A stretch of 13,066 nt of DNA from Hyphomicrobiaceae bacterium (lineage in GTDB: Bacteria > Pseudomonadota > Alphaproteobacteria > Rhizobiales > Hyphomicrobiaceae): positions 1 through 13,066 of the forward strand of contig JAFMSC010000066.1 of NCBI GenBank assembly GCA_017353825.1, written 5' to 3'. Shown here piece after piece: positions 1-6,603 of this stretch (positions within the stretch are counted from its first letter, which is position 1; each line of letters opens with the position of its first letter). The position numbers and the translations under genes are program-made. The notes beneath the pieces were generated by a model, which searched no databases, was not told the DNA's origin, and was given only the letters and a program-made list of their open reading frames with translations.

Positions 1-137
1 TCGATTCCGCCTGCCCCGTTGCCGCTGCCGCTCCCGCGATGTCCTGCGACCCGTCCATGCGCGCGACATTCTGCATCCGGCCCGCGTGGGTCAAGCGCGG
101 ATGCCCTCAAACCGCGCACAGCTGCTATGAAAAGCGG

Positions 138-171
138 CAATTGAGGTGTTCAGACGGGAGGGTCTCAATTG
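138..171 (-). terminator. Inverted repeat just after uvrC, possible terminator
   Basis: An 8-bp perfect inverted repeat (CAATTGAG at 138-145, CTCAATTG at 164-171) lies 7 bases beyond the uvrC stop codon. In the minus-strand transcript the inner loop can also pair AGAC with GTCT, and the right arm is followed by CCGCTTTTC. The position fits transcription termination after uvrC, but the stem is AT-rich and the T-run is short and offset, so this is a moderate call. It could instead be an mRNA-end-stabilising hairpin. Confidence 0.4.
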
Positions 172-178
172 ACACCCA

Positions 179-2488
179 TCATTCGTGGCGCTCGTGGAAG
201 AAGTCGTAGATGGCCTGGGCCATATTGGCGCTGATGCCCTGGACAGCCTCCAGGTCGTCCTTGCCCGCGCGTGAGACGGCCTTGGCCGAGCCGAAATGCC
301 TGAGCAGCGCGCGCTTGCGGCCCGGCCCGATGCCTGGGATCTCGTCGAGGGGGTTGGCACCCAGCGCTTTCGCTCGCTTGGCGCGATGGGTACCGATGGC
401 AAAGCGGTGCGCTTCATCGCGTAGGCGCTGTACGAAGTACAGCACTGGGTCGCGCGGCTCCAGCATCATCGGGAAGGCGCGGCCGGGCAGGTGGAAGTGC
501 TCGCGCCCGGCGTCGCGGTCCGGCCCCTTGGCCACGCCGATCAGGGCGACGCCCTCGATGCCGAACGTCTCGATCACCTCCTGCGCCACGCCGAGCTGGC
601 CCAGGCCGCCGTCGATCAGCATGAGGTCCGGCTTGGCCGGAAACTCGTCCCCGGTCTCGTCCGTCTCCGGCGGGCTCGTCTCTTGGGCGTTGCCTTGCAG
701 CGTCTCCTCTTCCGTCTCGGCGAGGCCCGACGGCAAGCTGGTGGTAGCGGCCTGCGCCTCGTCGGCGCGCAGCACCCCGAAGGCCAGCGAGCTGCCGCCG
801 CGCCGGTCGATGGGCGGCGGCGCCGGCGGCTCGATCAGCGATGTACCCGCCCGCCCGGTAGCCGAGCCTTGGGTGCGGGCCGGGGCGAGGCCATCCGGGA
901 CCTCGGCGGGCAAGTCGGATCCCGCCCGAGGTCCCCGATCGGAGCACGGCTCGCCTTCGGCTCCCATCGCTCCGTCCGGGATGGGTCGTGACTCGGCGTC
1001 ACACTGAGGGGGTCCGACACCATGCGGCGCCTCCGCCCCGTCCAGCAGCAGCCGCTTCATGCGCCGCGTCAGCACCTCACGCATCATGGCGTAGTCGTCG
1101 CCGGGGGTGAGGCCTTCCGTCTTGATGTTGAACTTGCGATATTGGTTCTTCACGAACCCGTCCTGGCCGGCGACGATCATGGCACCGACGGCGTTCGTGC
1201 CCATGATGTGGCTGTTGTCGAACACCTCGATGCGCCGCGGCGTGCGGGTCAGGCCGAAACGGTCGCGCAGGCCCTCCAGCAAGGTGCGCTGCGAGGAGCT
1301 TTCGGCCAGCTTGCGCGCAAGCGCCTCGCGCGCGTTCTGCAGCGCGTGCTCGACAACGCCGGTCTTGGTGCCGCGCTGCGGCACGCGGATTTCCACCTTG
1401 CGCTCGGCCTTGGTTGACAGCGCGTCTGCCAGCAACTCCCGGTTGGGCAGCTCATGCGACAAGAGGATGAGCCTCGGCACCGGCTTGTCGTCGTAGAATT
1501 GGGCGATGAAGCTCTCCAGCACGTCCTCCGCGCCGATCGACTTGTCGGCGCGCGGGAAGTAGGCGCGGTTGCCCCAGTTCTGGCCAGAGCGGAAGAAGAA
1601 CACCTGCACGCATGTCTGCCCGCCGTCCTGGTGCGCGGCGAACACGTCGGCCTCCTCGATCCCTTCCGGGTTGATGGCCTGGTCGGCGGTGACGTGTGCG
1701 AGCGCCCAAAGGCGGTTGCGGTACTTCGCGGCCTGCTCGTAGTCGAGCCGATTGGCCGCTTCCTGCATGAGCCGCTGGTACATCTCGCGCACGTTCTGGC
1801 TCTCTCCGCGCAGGAAGCGTACCGCCTCGCCGACCAGCCCGTTGTAGTCCTCCAGGTTGATCTCACTGGTGCACGGCGCCGAGCAGCGCTTGATCTGATG
1901 GAGCAGGCACGGCCGGGTGCGGCTGTCGAATACGGCGTCTGAACAGGAGCGCAGCAGGAACGCCCGCTCGAGCATGTTGATGGTGCGGTTGACCGCCCCG
2001 GCCGAGGCAAACGGCCCGAAGTACTCGCCCTTGCGCTTGCGCGCCCCGCGATGCTTGAGGATCTGCGGCGCGCGGTGGTCGCCGGTGATCAGGATGTAGG
2101 GGAACGACTTGTCGTCACGCAGCAGCACATTGTAGCGCGGGCGGAAGCGCTTGATGAGGTTGGCTTCCAGCAAGAGCGCCTCGGCTTCTGTGCGGACCGT
2201 GACGACCTCCATCGAGGCCGTATTGGCGATCATGCGGGTGATGCGGTTGGTATGGTTGCCTGCTCGCGCGTAATTGGTTACGCGCGCCTTGAGATTGCGC
2301 GCCTTGCCCACGTAGATGACGGTGCCCGCCGCATCGAGCATCCGGTAGACGCCCGGCGAGCCCGGTAGGCTCTTCAGGTACTGGGCGATGACATGCGGGC
2401 CGGTGTGGACGGTGCGCGCCTTGGTCGGCTGCGCTGCGTCCGGGGCGGCAGGCCCGAGCGGCACGTCGTGGGTGGTCTTCACCGACAT
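179..2488 (-). CDS. uvrC: Excinuclease ABC subunit C (UvrC) with a long disordered insert
   Basis: UvrC makes the two incisions in nucleotide excision repair after UvrAB marks the lesion; it acts in the cytoplasm. The 769-residue product shows the N-terminal GIY-YIG nuclease (GVY at 46-48, YVG at 59-61), a Cys-rich segment (PCLLHQIKRCSAPC), the UVR helix pair around LDYEQAAKYRNRL, the RNase H-like C-terminal nuclease (VFDNSH and MLIDGGLGQL) and a C-terminal helix-hairpin-helix (IPGIGPGRKRALL). Usual UvrC is about 600-690 residues. The excess is an insert of about 137 residues, rich in Pro, Gly, Glu and Ala, encoded at about 633-1042, between RMKRLLL and PDLMLIDGG. I chose ATG 2488; a GTG three codons upstream (2497) is possible, and neither has a strong ribosome site. 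The long gap in front suggests its own promoter. Confidence 0.96.
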   Translation of the reverse strand: MSVKTTHDVPLGPAAPDAAQPTKARTVHTGPHVIAQYLKSLPGSPGVYRMLDAAGTVIYVGKARNLKARVTNYARAGNHTNRITRMIANTASMEVVTVRTEAEALLLEANLIKRFRPRYNVLLRDDKSFPYILITGDHRAPQILKHRGARKRKGEYFGPFASAGAVNRTINMLERAFLLRSCSDAVFDSRTRPCLLHQIKRCSAPCTSEINLEDYNGLVGEAVRFLRGESQNVREMYQRLMQEAANRLDYEQAAKYRNRLWALAHVTADQAINPEGIEEADVFAAHQDGGQTCVQVFFFRSGQNWGNRAYFPRADKSIGAEDVLESFIAQFYDDKPVPRLILLSHELPNRELLADALSTKAERKVEIRVPQRGTKTGVVEHALQNAREALARKLAESSSQRTLLEGLRDRFGLTRTPRRIEVFDNSHIMGTNAVGAMIVAGQDGFVKNQYRKFNIKTEGLTPGDDYAMMREVLTRRMKRLLLDGAEAPHGVGPPQCDAESRPIPDGAMGAEGEPCSDRGPRAGSDLPAEVPDGLAPARTQGSATGRAGTSLIEPPAPPPIDRRGGSSLAFGVLRADEAQAATTSLPSGLAETEEETLQGNAQETSPPETDETGDEFPAKPDLMLIDGGLGQLGVAQEVIETFGIEGVALIGVAKGPDRDAGREHFHLPGRAFPMMLEPRDPVLYFVQRLRDEAHRFAIGTHRAKRAKALGANPLDEIPGIGPGRKRALLRHFGSAKAVSRAGKDDLEAVQGISANMAQAIYDFFHERHE
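897..935. repeat. Palindrome inside the uvrC insert
   Basis: The arms are gggacctcggcggg (897-910) and cccgcccgaggtccc (921-935), complementary over 14 bp with one extra C, around a 10-base loop. A second pair, cggagc (940-945) and gctccg (969-974), follows at once. Both lie inside the in-frame low-complexity insert of uvrC. A hairpin this strong inside coding sequence resembles palindromic elements known to insert in frame into bacterial genes, such as the Rickettsia palindromic elements. That origin is inference; the palindrome itself is directly visible. Confidence 0.6.
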
Positions 2489-2955
2489 GGCTTCCACTTA
2501 AGCGCCATCGGGCGGCGGGTCCAGGGCTGGGTCGCTCAAAGCTCGTGGCGTTACTGACAGGTTGCCGGCGATTCGCCGAGCCAAGCGCCCTATCGGCGCA
2601 ACTTACGAGCCTCGGACGCGGATGCCCAGGCATCAAGCCGGTCGGGAGAGCCCTCGCATATCCATTACGCTAGCCCAATTTGCTTCGCGGAATTGGGTCT
2701 CGCCCGCCGCCCGCCGTCGAGCGGAGCTCGGCAGGATTGGCGGCCGACCCCACCGCTCCAGCTGTAGACGGGCTTCTCGAGCGGTCTTGCCAATACCTCG
2801 GCATGCGCCCGCGCCATCCGCAGGCACCGGCTTGGCATCGATCCAGATCATTGTGCATGAGCCAGCTTGCTTATCAGCTCGCCGCCGTCGGCGCCGTGCC
2901 GCACGGGGCTTGGGGTGGCAGCGCCTATTGGCCTCCAATCCGCGCGGCTTCGTTC
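2489..2955. other. Gene-poor gap between mreB-like gene and uvrC
   Basis: About 467 bases with no convincing gene. ORFs exist on both strands (for example 2633-2938 minus, 101 codons), but their Arg-rich translations show no family motif and no ribosome site. Visible structure is limited to a 7-bp inverted repeat, cccaatt (2674-2680) with aattggg (2691-2697), without a T-run on either side, and a small CGGCG-ATT-CGCCG hairpin at 2566-2578 upstream of uvrC. The uvrC promoter presumably lies here, but I could not place -35 and -10 boxes with any confidence. Confidence 0.5.
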
Positions 2956-3999
2956 CTAGGGGCCCACCAACAGGTGCTGCCGCAGGTCCAGGTTCTGCAG
3001 CACGGCGGCGCTGCCGCGGATCACGCAGTGCATGGGCGTCTCGGGTACCTTGAAGGTCGCGCCCAGGCGGCGGGCCAAGGCCCTATCGAGACGATCGAGC
3101 AGCGCCCCACCGCCGGTAAGCGCAATATCCTGCGCCATCACGTCGGTGGCCATATGCCACGGCAGGTCCTCGATGGCCCGCTCGATGAACTCGGCGATTT
3201 CCCCTACCGGGCGGGATAGGGCCTCGGCCATGTCGGCCTGCGTCAACACCGCACGCTTCGTGCGACCCTGGCGTACGTCGCGCCCCTTGATGTGGATCTC
3301 CACCTCGCGGCCGTTCGGCATGGTGAGTGCGGTGCCAGCCTCAATCTTGATGCGTTCCGCGCTCGCCTCGCCCACCACGAGCTGGTGCTTGCGGCGTACG
3401 TGGCGCATGATCGCCGCGTCCATGGCGTTGCCAGCGACCCGCAGCGATCGCGCGGCAATCACCTTGCCCTGAGCCAGCACGGCAATGTCGGTGGTGCCGC
3501 CGCCGATGTCCACCACCATGAACGCGCGCCGCCCGTCGACGGGCAGGCCCGCGCCTACCGCCGCCGCCACCGGCTCCTCGATCAGGTGCACGCGGCGTGC
3601 GCCGGCCTCAAGCGCCGTCTCGTATACGGCGCGCCGTTCGACCGGCGTGGCCCCGGCCGGCACGCACACCAGGATCCGCGGGCGGCGAAATCCCAGCATG
3701 GTCTTGGCCCGGACGATGAACTGGCGCAGCATTTCCTCCGTGGCAATGAAGTCGGCGATCACGCCGTCGCGCATCGGTCGAATCACCTCGACGGGCTCCG
3801 GCGGCGGGCGCATCTGCATGGCTTTGGCCCTGAGGCCCACCGCCAACACTTCGCGGCCGGCGCCGTGCGCAAGCACCGCCACCACCGACGGTTCGTCGAT
3901 GATGACGCCGCGCCCCACCACGTGCACCAACGTGTTGGCGGTGCCGAGGTCTATGGCGATATCGTCGGAGAAGGCGCGCGCGACGTGGGCCAGCACCAT
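2956..3999 (-). CDS. MreB-type bacterial actin, lone copy
   Basis: Actin-fold ATPase of the MreB/Mbl family, which forms membrane-bound filaments that guide lateral cell-wall synthesis. Visible motifs are phosphate-1 DLGTANT (17-23), LIEEPVAAAVGAGLPV (139-154), phosphate-2 DIGGGTTD (164-171) and the adenosine motif LTGGGALL (294-301). Start choice: ATG 3999 gives 347 residues, the standard MreB length, and an N-terminus (MVLAHVARAFSDDIAIDLG) matching the usual short amphipathic helix. An in-frame ATG at 4122 would add 41 residues, but that stretch has clearly weaker third-position GC and no homology to the family. Neither mreC, mreD nor other rod-shape genes flank it, and the body is somewhat divergent (CVPAGATPVERRAVYETALE), so it may be a second, specialised MreB. 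Family certain, exact role unsure. Confidence 0.92.
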   Translation of the reverse strand: MVLAHVARAFSDDIAIDLGTANTLVHVVGRGVIIDEPSVVAVLAHGAGREVLAVGLRAKAMQMRPPPEPVEVIRPMRDGVIADFIATEEMLRQFIVRAKTMLGFRRPRILVCVPAGATPVERRAVYETALEAGARRVHLIEEPVAAAVGAGLPVDGRRAFMVVDIGGGTTDIAVLAQGKVIAARSLRVAGNAMDAAIMRHVRRKHQLVVGEASAERIKIEAGTALTMPNGREVEIHIKGRDVRQGRTKRAVLTQADMAEALSRPVGEIAEFIERAIEDLPWHMATDVMAQDIALTGGGALLDRLDRALARRLGATFKVPETPMHCVIRGSAAVLQNLDLRQHLLVGP

Positions 4000-4155
4000 C
4001 CGTCGTTCGTCCGCTGTTTCGGCTGATTTCTCCAACTCCCGATCCGCAGCCGACCTAGTATCGCAGATCTGCGGCGGGGGGAACCGGCCAAGACGCTCGC
4101 CTCGGTCTCTTTGATCGGTCATCTATCCGATGTACGAGACGCGGCCCCTTCAGGG

Positions 4156-4668
4156 CTACTTGAGCAGCTGGAACGACTGCATGAACGTCTCCACGTCGGC
4201 GCGTGTCTCGGTGCCGAACGGTCCCGCGTAGACGGCCTGATAGAGCCGGTTGCCCACCTGGAACAGGCGCTGGCGCATCACGGCATTATCGGGCAGCAGG
4301 GTGATGACCTCGCGGCCATCGATGCCGTCCAGATCGAGCTTGGCCTGACTCACCAGGCGCCCCTTGGTGGCGGCCAGCAGGCCCATGATGTTCTTGTCGT
4401 AGTTTTTGACCGGCGGGCTCTGGTACTCGGTGTAGGTCACCGAGAAATGCCGGTCGGCCTCCACGTTCACCTCCCAGGTGTAGTGCACGTGTGGCCCAGT
4501 CGGGGAGGAGCCTGCCTGCCGGTCAAGCGTGGGCTCGGCCGGGAAGGTGGCGGCGAACTTGCCGTCCTCATCCTTGAAATCGAAGGCGCTGGATGGCGCC
4601 GCCAGCAGCAGCCACATCGCCACCGCACACGCCAGCTGACGGTAGGCCCGGGTCGCCCGAACCGACAT
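4156..4668 (-). CDS. Secreted protein of unknown function, 170 residues
   Basis: Not recognised as a named protein. It starts with a clear Sec signal peptide: basic MSVRATRAYR, a hydrophobic stretch, then a likely cut after APSSA (residue 28). The mature part begins FDFKDEDGKFAATFPAEP and ends GNRLYQAVYAGPFG...FMQSFQLL, a pattern common in small exported alpha/beta proteins of proteobacteria. No enzyme motif or lipobox is seen, and the mature part has no cysteine. The start is fixed by an excellent ribosome site, AAGGAGG (4676-4682), seven bases before ATG; the same frame stays open upstream to 5187 but without coding character. It sits between moaE and the mreB-like gene on the same strand; the 421-base gap in front suggests its own promoter. 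A LexA-like site lies about 145 bases upstream. Confidence 0.85.
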   Translation of the reverse strand: MSVRATRAYRQLACAVAMWLLLAAPSSAFDFKDEDGKFAATFPAEPTLDRQAGSSPTGPHVHYTWEVNVEADRHFSVTYTEYQSPPVKNYDKNIMGLLAATKGRLVSQAKLDLDGIDGREVITLLPDNAVMRQRLFQVGNRLYQAVYAGPFGTETRADVETFMQSFQLLK

Positions 4669-4812
4669 CTTGCCGCCTCCTTGGCCTGGAGCCCCGCCAC
4701 GGAGCTGCGCTTGGCCACGCACCGCTTCGGCCATGCCCGAACCCGTGGCGATGTAGCATTCTGTGCATCCCTGCCGCAGAACTTTTTCCACCGCCAAGGC
4801 GCAAAAACCTAT

Positions 4813-4827
4813 GTTCCCTTTTTGTTC
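4813..4827 (-). promoter_or_regulatory. Putative LexA (SOS) box
   Basis: The plus strand reads GTTC, seven bases, GTTC; on the minus strand this is GAAC-AAAAAGG-GAAC. GTTC-N7-GTTC (equally GAAC-N7-GAAC) is the direct-repeat LexA operator established for Alphaproteobacteria, and an A-rich spacer is typical. It lies in non-coding sequence upstream of the secreted 170-residue protein, the only gene it could control in that direction; no plus-strand gene starts before carA. An eight-base spaced match can occur by chance in a 13 kb window, so this is a candidate only. Confidence 0.5.
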
Positions 4828-4856
4828 TAGGTGTGCTAGAGGCATGCACGCTGTTC

Positions 4857-4885
4857 GTGAGCCGATCGTGAGCCGATCGTGAGCC
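4857..4885. repeat. 11-bp tandem repeat, 2.6 copies
   Basis: GTGAGCCGATC occurs at 4857-4867 and 4868-4878, followed by a partial third copy GTGAGCC at 4879-4885. The copies are identical. The unit length is close to one helical turn, which could place identical protein-binding faces in line, or it may be plain replication slippage. It is in non-coding sequence 30 bases from the LexA-like site. Confidence 0.75.
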
Positions 4886-4943
4886 AAGAGTGCCCGCTCG
4901 CTCACGCCGCTCCCTCGGCTCACGGCAGCTCGTTGCCCCGACC

Positions 4944-4975
4944 GATCGCCCCGGCGCGCCCCCGCCGGGGCGATC
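4944..4975. repeat. Perfect 13-bp GC-rich palindrome with 6-base loop
   Basis: GATCGCCCCGGCG (4944-4956) and CGCCGGGGCGATC (4963-4975) are exact reverse complements around the loop cgcccc. It lies 115 bases beyond the moaE stop on the moaE strand. There is no T-run on either side, so a classical intrinsic terminator is not supported. It may be a REP-like element, an RNA-protecting hairpin, or a terminator that works without a U-tract. Confidence 0.7.
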
Positions 4976-5089
4976 ACGGGATCAGGACGTGCGACGCCTC
5001 GGTCGTGCCGGGCATGCGTGCTGGGTTGCCTTGGAGGTGCGGAGCGTCCGTTGGAGTAAAGGTGAGCCTGGGCCCTGGTCCAATCCCGC

Positions 5090-5533
5090 CTATTTCCATC
5101 GCACGGCAGCGCGATCGTCACTCTCGCGGGGCTCGACCCAGCGCTCGGTGCCGTCGGTGGTGAGCTCCCTCTTCCAGAAGGGGGCACGCGTCTTGAGATA
5201 GTCCATCAGAAACTCGGCGGCCTCGAACGCGGCCTGCCGGTGCAGCGAGGCCGTCACCACCAGCACGATGTTATCGCCGGGTGCCAGTGTGCCAACTCGA
5301 TGCACGATCAGGCTCGCCAGCAGCGGCCAGCGGGCTGTGGCCTCGGCCTCCACGCGCGCCAGCTCGTCCTCGGTCATACCCGGATAGTGCTCCAGCGCCA
5401 TGCTGGCCAGTCCGTCATCGCCGCGCACCGTGCCGGTGAAGGTGACCACCGCGCCGATGTCGGTGCGGCCGGCCGTGAGGCGCTTTACCTCCGTGCCGAT
5501 GTCGAAGTCCTCCCGCTGCACCCGCACGCTCAC
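5090..5533 (-). CDS. moaE: Molybdopterin synthase catalytic subunit MoaE
   Basis: MoaE is the large subunit of molybdopterin synthase, which moves sulfur from thiocarboxylated MoaD onto cyclic pyranopterin monophosphate to make the dithiolene of the molybdenum cofactor. The 147-residue product matches the family in length and motifs: TFTGTVRGDD (31-40), LEHYPGMTE (47-55), VHRVGTLAPGDNIVLV (77-92) and MDYLKTRAPFWKRE, where Lys114 and Lys121 correspond to the two active-site lysines of E. coli MoaE (119 and 126). The start is GTG 5533, one base after the moaD stop and five bases after GGGAGG, so translation is probably coupled to moaD. The open frame runs upstream through moaD, but those residues have no counterpart in MoaE proteins. 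Confidence 0.95.
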   Translation of the reverse strand: MSVRVQREDFDIGTEVKRLTAGRTDIGAVVTFTGTVRGDDGLASMALEHYPGMTEDELARVEAEATARWPLLASLIVHRVGTLAPGDNIVLVVTASLHRQAAFEAAEFLMDYLKTRAPFWKRELTTDGTERWVEPRESDDRAAVRWK

Positions 5534-5534
5534 C

Positions 5535-5792
5535 TCAGCCTCCCGTAACCGGCGGGAACAGAGCGATCTCGCGCGCGCCCGCGATCGACGCGGCCGGCTG
5601 CACGTGCCGCTTGTCGATGGCCGCGCGCACCACGCCTGGGCGGCCGAAGGCCTCCGCATACTCTGGGCCCCGGCCCTTAAGCCATGCGAGGAGGTCGGCA
5701 ACCGTCGTAAGGTCCACTGGCAGATCGAGGATCTCCTCGGCCTTCCCGACCTTCTCGCGCACCCACGCGAAATAGAGGAGCTTCACCGTCAT
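5535..5792 (-). CDS. moaD: Molybdopterin synthase sulfur-carrier subunit MoaD
   Basis: MoaD is the ubiquitin-like sulfur carrier that partners MoaE; its C-terminal glycine is adenylated and thiocarboxylated by a MoeB-type enzyme. The 85-residue product starts MTVKLLYFAWVREKVG, typical of the beta-grasp fold, and ends EIALFPPVTGG, which retains the obligatory Gly-Gly tail. ATG 5792 lies 31 bases after the pgsA stop and has only a weak ribosome site, in keeping with an internal operon gene. The stop sits one base before the moaE GTG. The remaining moa genes are not in the window. Confidence 0.95.
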   Translation of the reverse strand: MTVKLLYFAWVREKVGKAEEILDLPVDLTTVADLLAWLKGRGPEYAEAFGRPGVVRAAIDKRHVQPAASIAGAREIALFPPVTGG

Positions 5793-5823
5793 TGCGGTCT
5801 CGTTCCAAGGGCGCAGGCGGCCT

Positions 5824-6420
5824 TTAGCGCTCCATCGCCGTACGCACCGCCGCCCGCAGGTAATCGTACCCCGTCCACAGCGTGAGCAGGGCCGCCAGCC
5901 ACAGCAGCGCCAGCCCGCTCCACGTCACGCCTGGCACGATCCTGTCACCCGCGGCGCCCGCCAGCAGGAACCCGAGGGCGACCATCTGCAACGTCGTCTT
6001 CCACTTGGCAAGCTGGGTCACGTGGACGCGCACGTTGAGCTCGGCCAGGAACTCGCGCAGGCCCGAAACCAGGATCTCCCTGCACAGGATAATGGCGGCG
6101 GCGGCTACGTTGCGACGGTCAATGGTGTTGTCGCAGGTGAGCATCAGCAGGGTCGTGCCCACCAGCAGCTTGTCGGCGATCGGGTCCAGCATGCGCCCCA
6201 GCACGGACTGCTGACGCCAGACGCGGGCCAGGAAGCCGTCGAGCCAGTCCGTGAAACAGGCAGCTAGATAGAGGCCCAGCGCCCACCAGCGACCGGCATC
6301 GCCCGGGATCAGCAACAGGCATAGCGCTACCGCCGGCACCGCCAGGATGCGCAGATAGGTGAGCACATTGGGGAGGCTGGCGGCCCTGATGCCCGAGGGC
6401 GTTGCGGTGACAGATTCCAT
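5824..6420 (-). CDS. pgsA: CDP-diacylglycerol--glycerol-3-phosphate 3-phosphatidyltransferase
   Basis: PgsA is an inner-membrane enzyme that makes phosphatidylglycerophosphate from CDP-diacylglycerol and glycerol-3-phosphate, the committed step to phosphatidylglycerol and cardiolipin. The 198-residue product carries the complete CDP-alcohol phosphotransferase signature: Asp58, Asp61-Gly62, Ala65-Arg66, Gly75, Asp79 and Asp83 (DWLDGFLAR ... GRMLDPIAD). Hydrophobic segments at about 28-40, 46-58 and in the C-terminal half fit a multi-span protein. PNVLTYLRI near the N-terminus is the usual PgsA opening. ATG 6420 was chosen over an in-frame TTG at 6456 because the intervening codons lack third-position GC bias and homology. 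It heads the run pgsA-moaD-moaE and faces carA across a 208-base divergent region. Confidence 0.93.
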   Translation of the reverse strand: MESVTATPSGIRAASLPNVLTYLRILAVPAVALCLLLIPGDAGRWWALGLYLAACFTDWLDGFLARVWRQQSVLGRMLDPIADKLLVGTTLLMLTCDNTIDRRNVAAAAIILCREILVSGLREFLAELNVRVHVTQLAKWKTTLQMVALGFLLAGAAGDRIVPGVTWSGLALLWLAALLTLWTGYDYLRAAVRTAMER

Positions 6421-6494
6421 AGGCAGGACAAGAGCATTTGGGCTATGGAGCGTCAATGCTCATGGCCGCGCAGGGTCGTTCACGAGTTGGGCAT

Positions 6495-6523
6495 TTGCGC
6501 GGCGTTAGGCGCTTCCATATGTG
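6495..6523 (+). promoter_or_regulatory. Weak candidate promoter for carA
   Basis: TTGCGC (6495-6500) and TATGTG (6518-6523) are separated by 17 bases in the pgsA-carA divergent region. This is a partial match to a sigma-70-type promoter. If used, the transcript would begin near 6530 and carry the whole 61-bp repeat as its 5' leader. The boxes are weak and the call rests mainly on position. Confidence 0.25.
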
Positions 6524-6542
6524 TGGCCCGCATACCAATTCA

Positions 6543-6603
6543 TATCCATGAAGTATCCATCATGAAGTATCCATCATGAAGTATCCATGAAGTATCCATG
6601 AAG
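6543..6603 (+). repeat. Five-copy 11/14-bp tandem repeat in the carA leader
   Basis: Units TATCCATGAAG (11 bp) and TATCCATCATGAAG (14 bp) follow head to tail: 6543-6553 (11), 6554-6567 (14), 6568-6581 (14), 6582-6592 (11), 6593-6603 (11). The long form differs only by an added ATC. The array is much more AT-rich than its surroundings and ends 25 bases before the carA start codon. There are no spacers, so it is not CRISPR-like. Confidence 0.9.

Larger units (their letters stand above)
4669..5089. other. Non-coding gap rich in repeats and a possible SOS site
   Basis: No gene is supported in these 421 bases. The part nearest the secreted-protein gene is relatively AT-rich (4770-4850) and is the natural place for its promoter. 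Listed separately are a LexA-type box (4813-4827), an 11-bp tandem repeat (4857-4885) and a perfect 13-bp palindrome (4944-4975). A further inverted pair, GTGAGCC (4879-4885) and GGCTCAC (4917-4923), links the tandem repeat to the area beside the palindrome. The segment from 4976 to 5089 shows nothing I can name. Confidence 0.6.

Noticed and set aside
1..76. Possible start of another minus-strand gene running off the left edge (MQNVARMDGSQDIAG from ATG 76)
   Set aside because: Only 25 codons are visible, with no ribosome site and no recognisable family; an open plus-strand frame also covers this stretch.
2633..2938. Minus-strand ORF of 101 codons in the mreB-uvrC gap
   Set aside because: Arg-rich composition, no recognisable domain, no ribosome site; similar-sized ORFs arise freely at this GC content.
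4000..4122. 41-residue N-terminal extension of the MreB-like protein
   Set aside because: Third-position GC falls well below that of the gene body, and ATG 3999 gives the exact standard MreB length.
4111..4830. Plus-strand ORF of 239 codons opposite the secreted protein
   Set aside because: Antisense to a gene with a clear signal peptide and an excellent ribosome site; its own translation has no family features.
5040..5095. Segment resembling part of a tRNA (GGTCCAATCCCG)
   Set aside because: No cloverleaf can be folded: acceptor and anticodon stems are missing.
4669..5187. N-terminal extension of the secreted protein frame up to 5187
   Set aside because: The extension is low-complexity, would bury the signal peptide inside the protein and runs across the palindrome and repeats; the ribosome site clearly marks ATG 4668.
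6543..6603. Tandem repeat considered as a CRISPR remnant
   Set aside because: Units are 11-14 bp, directly adjacent and without spacers; no cas genes are present.
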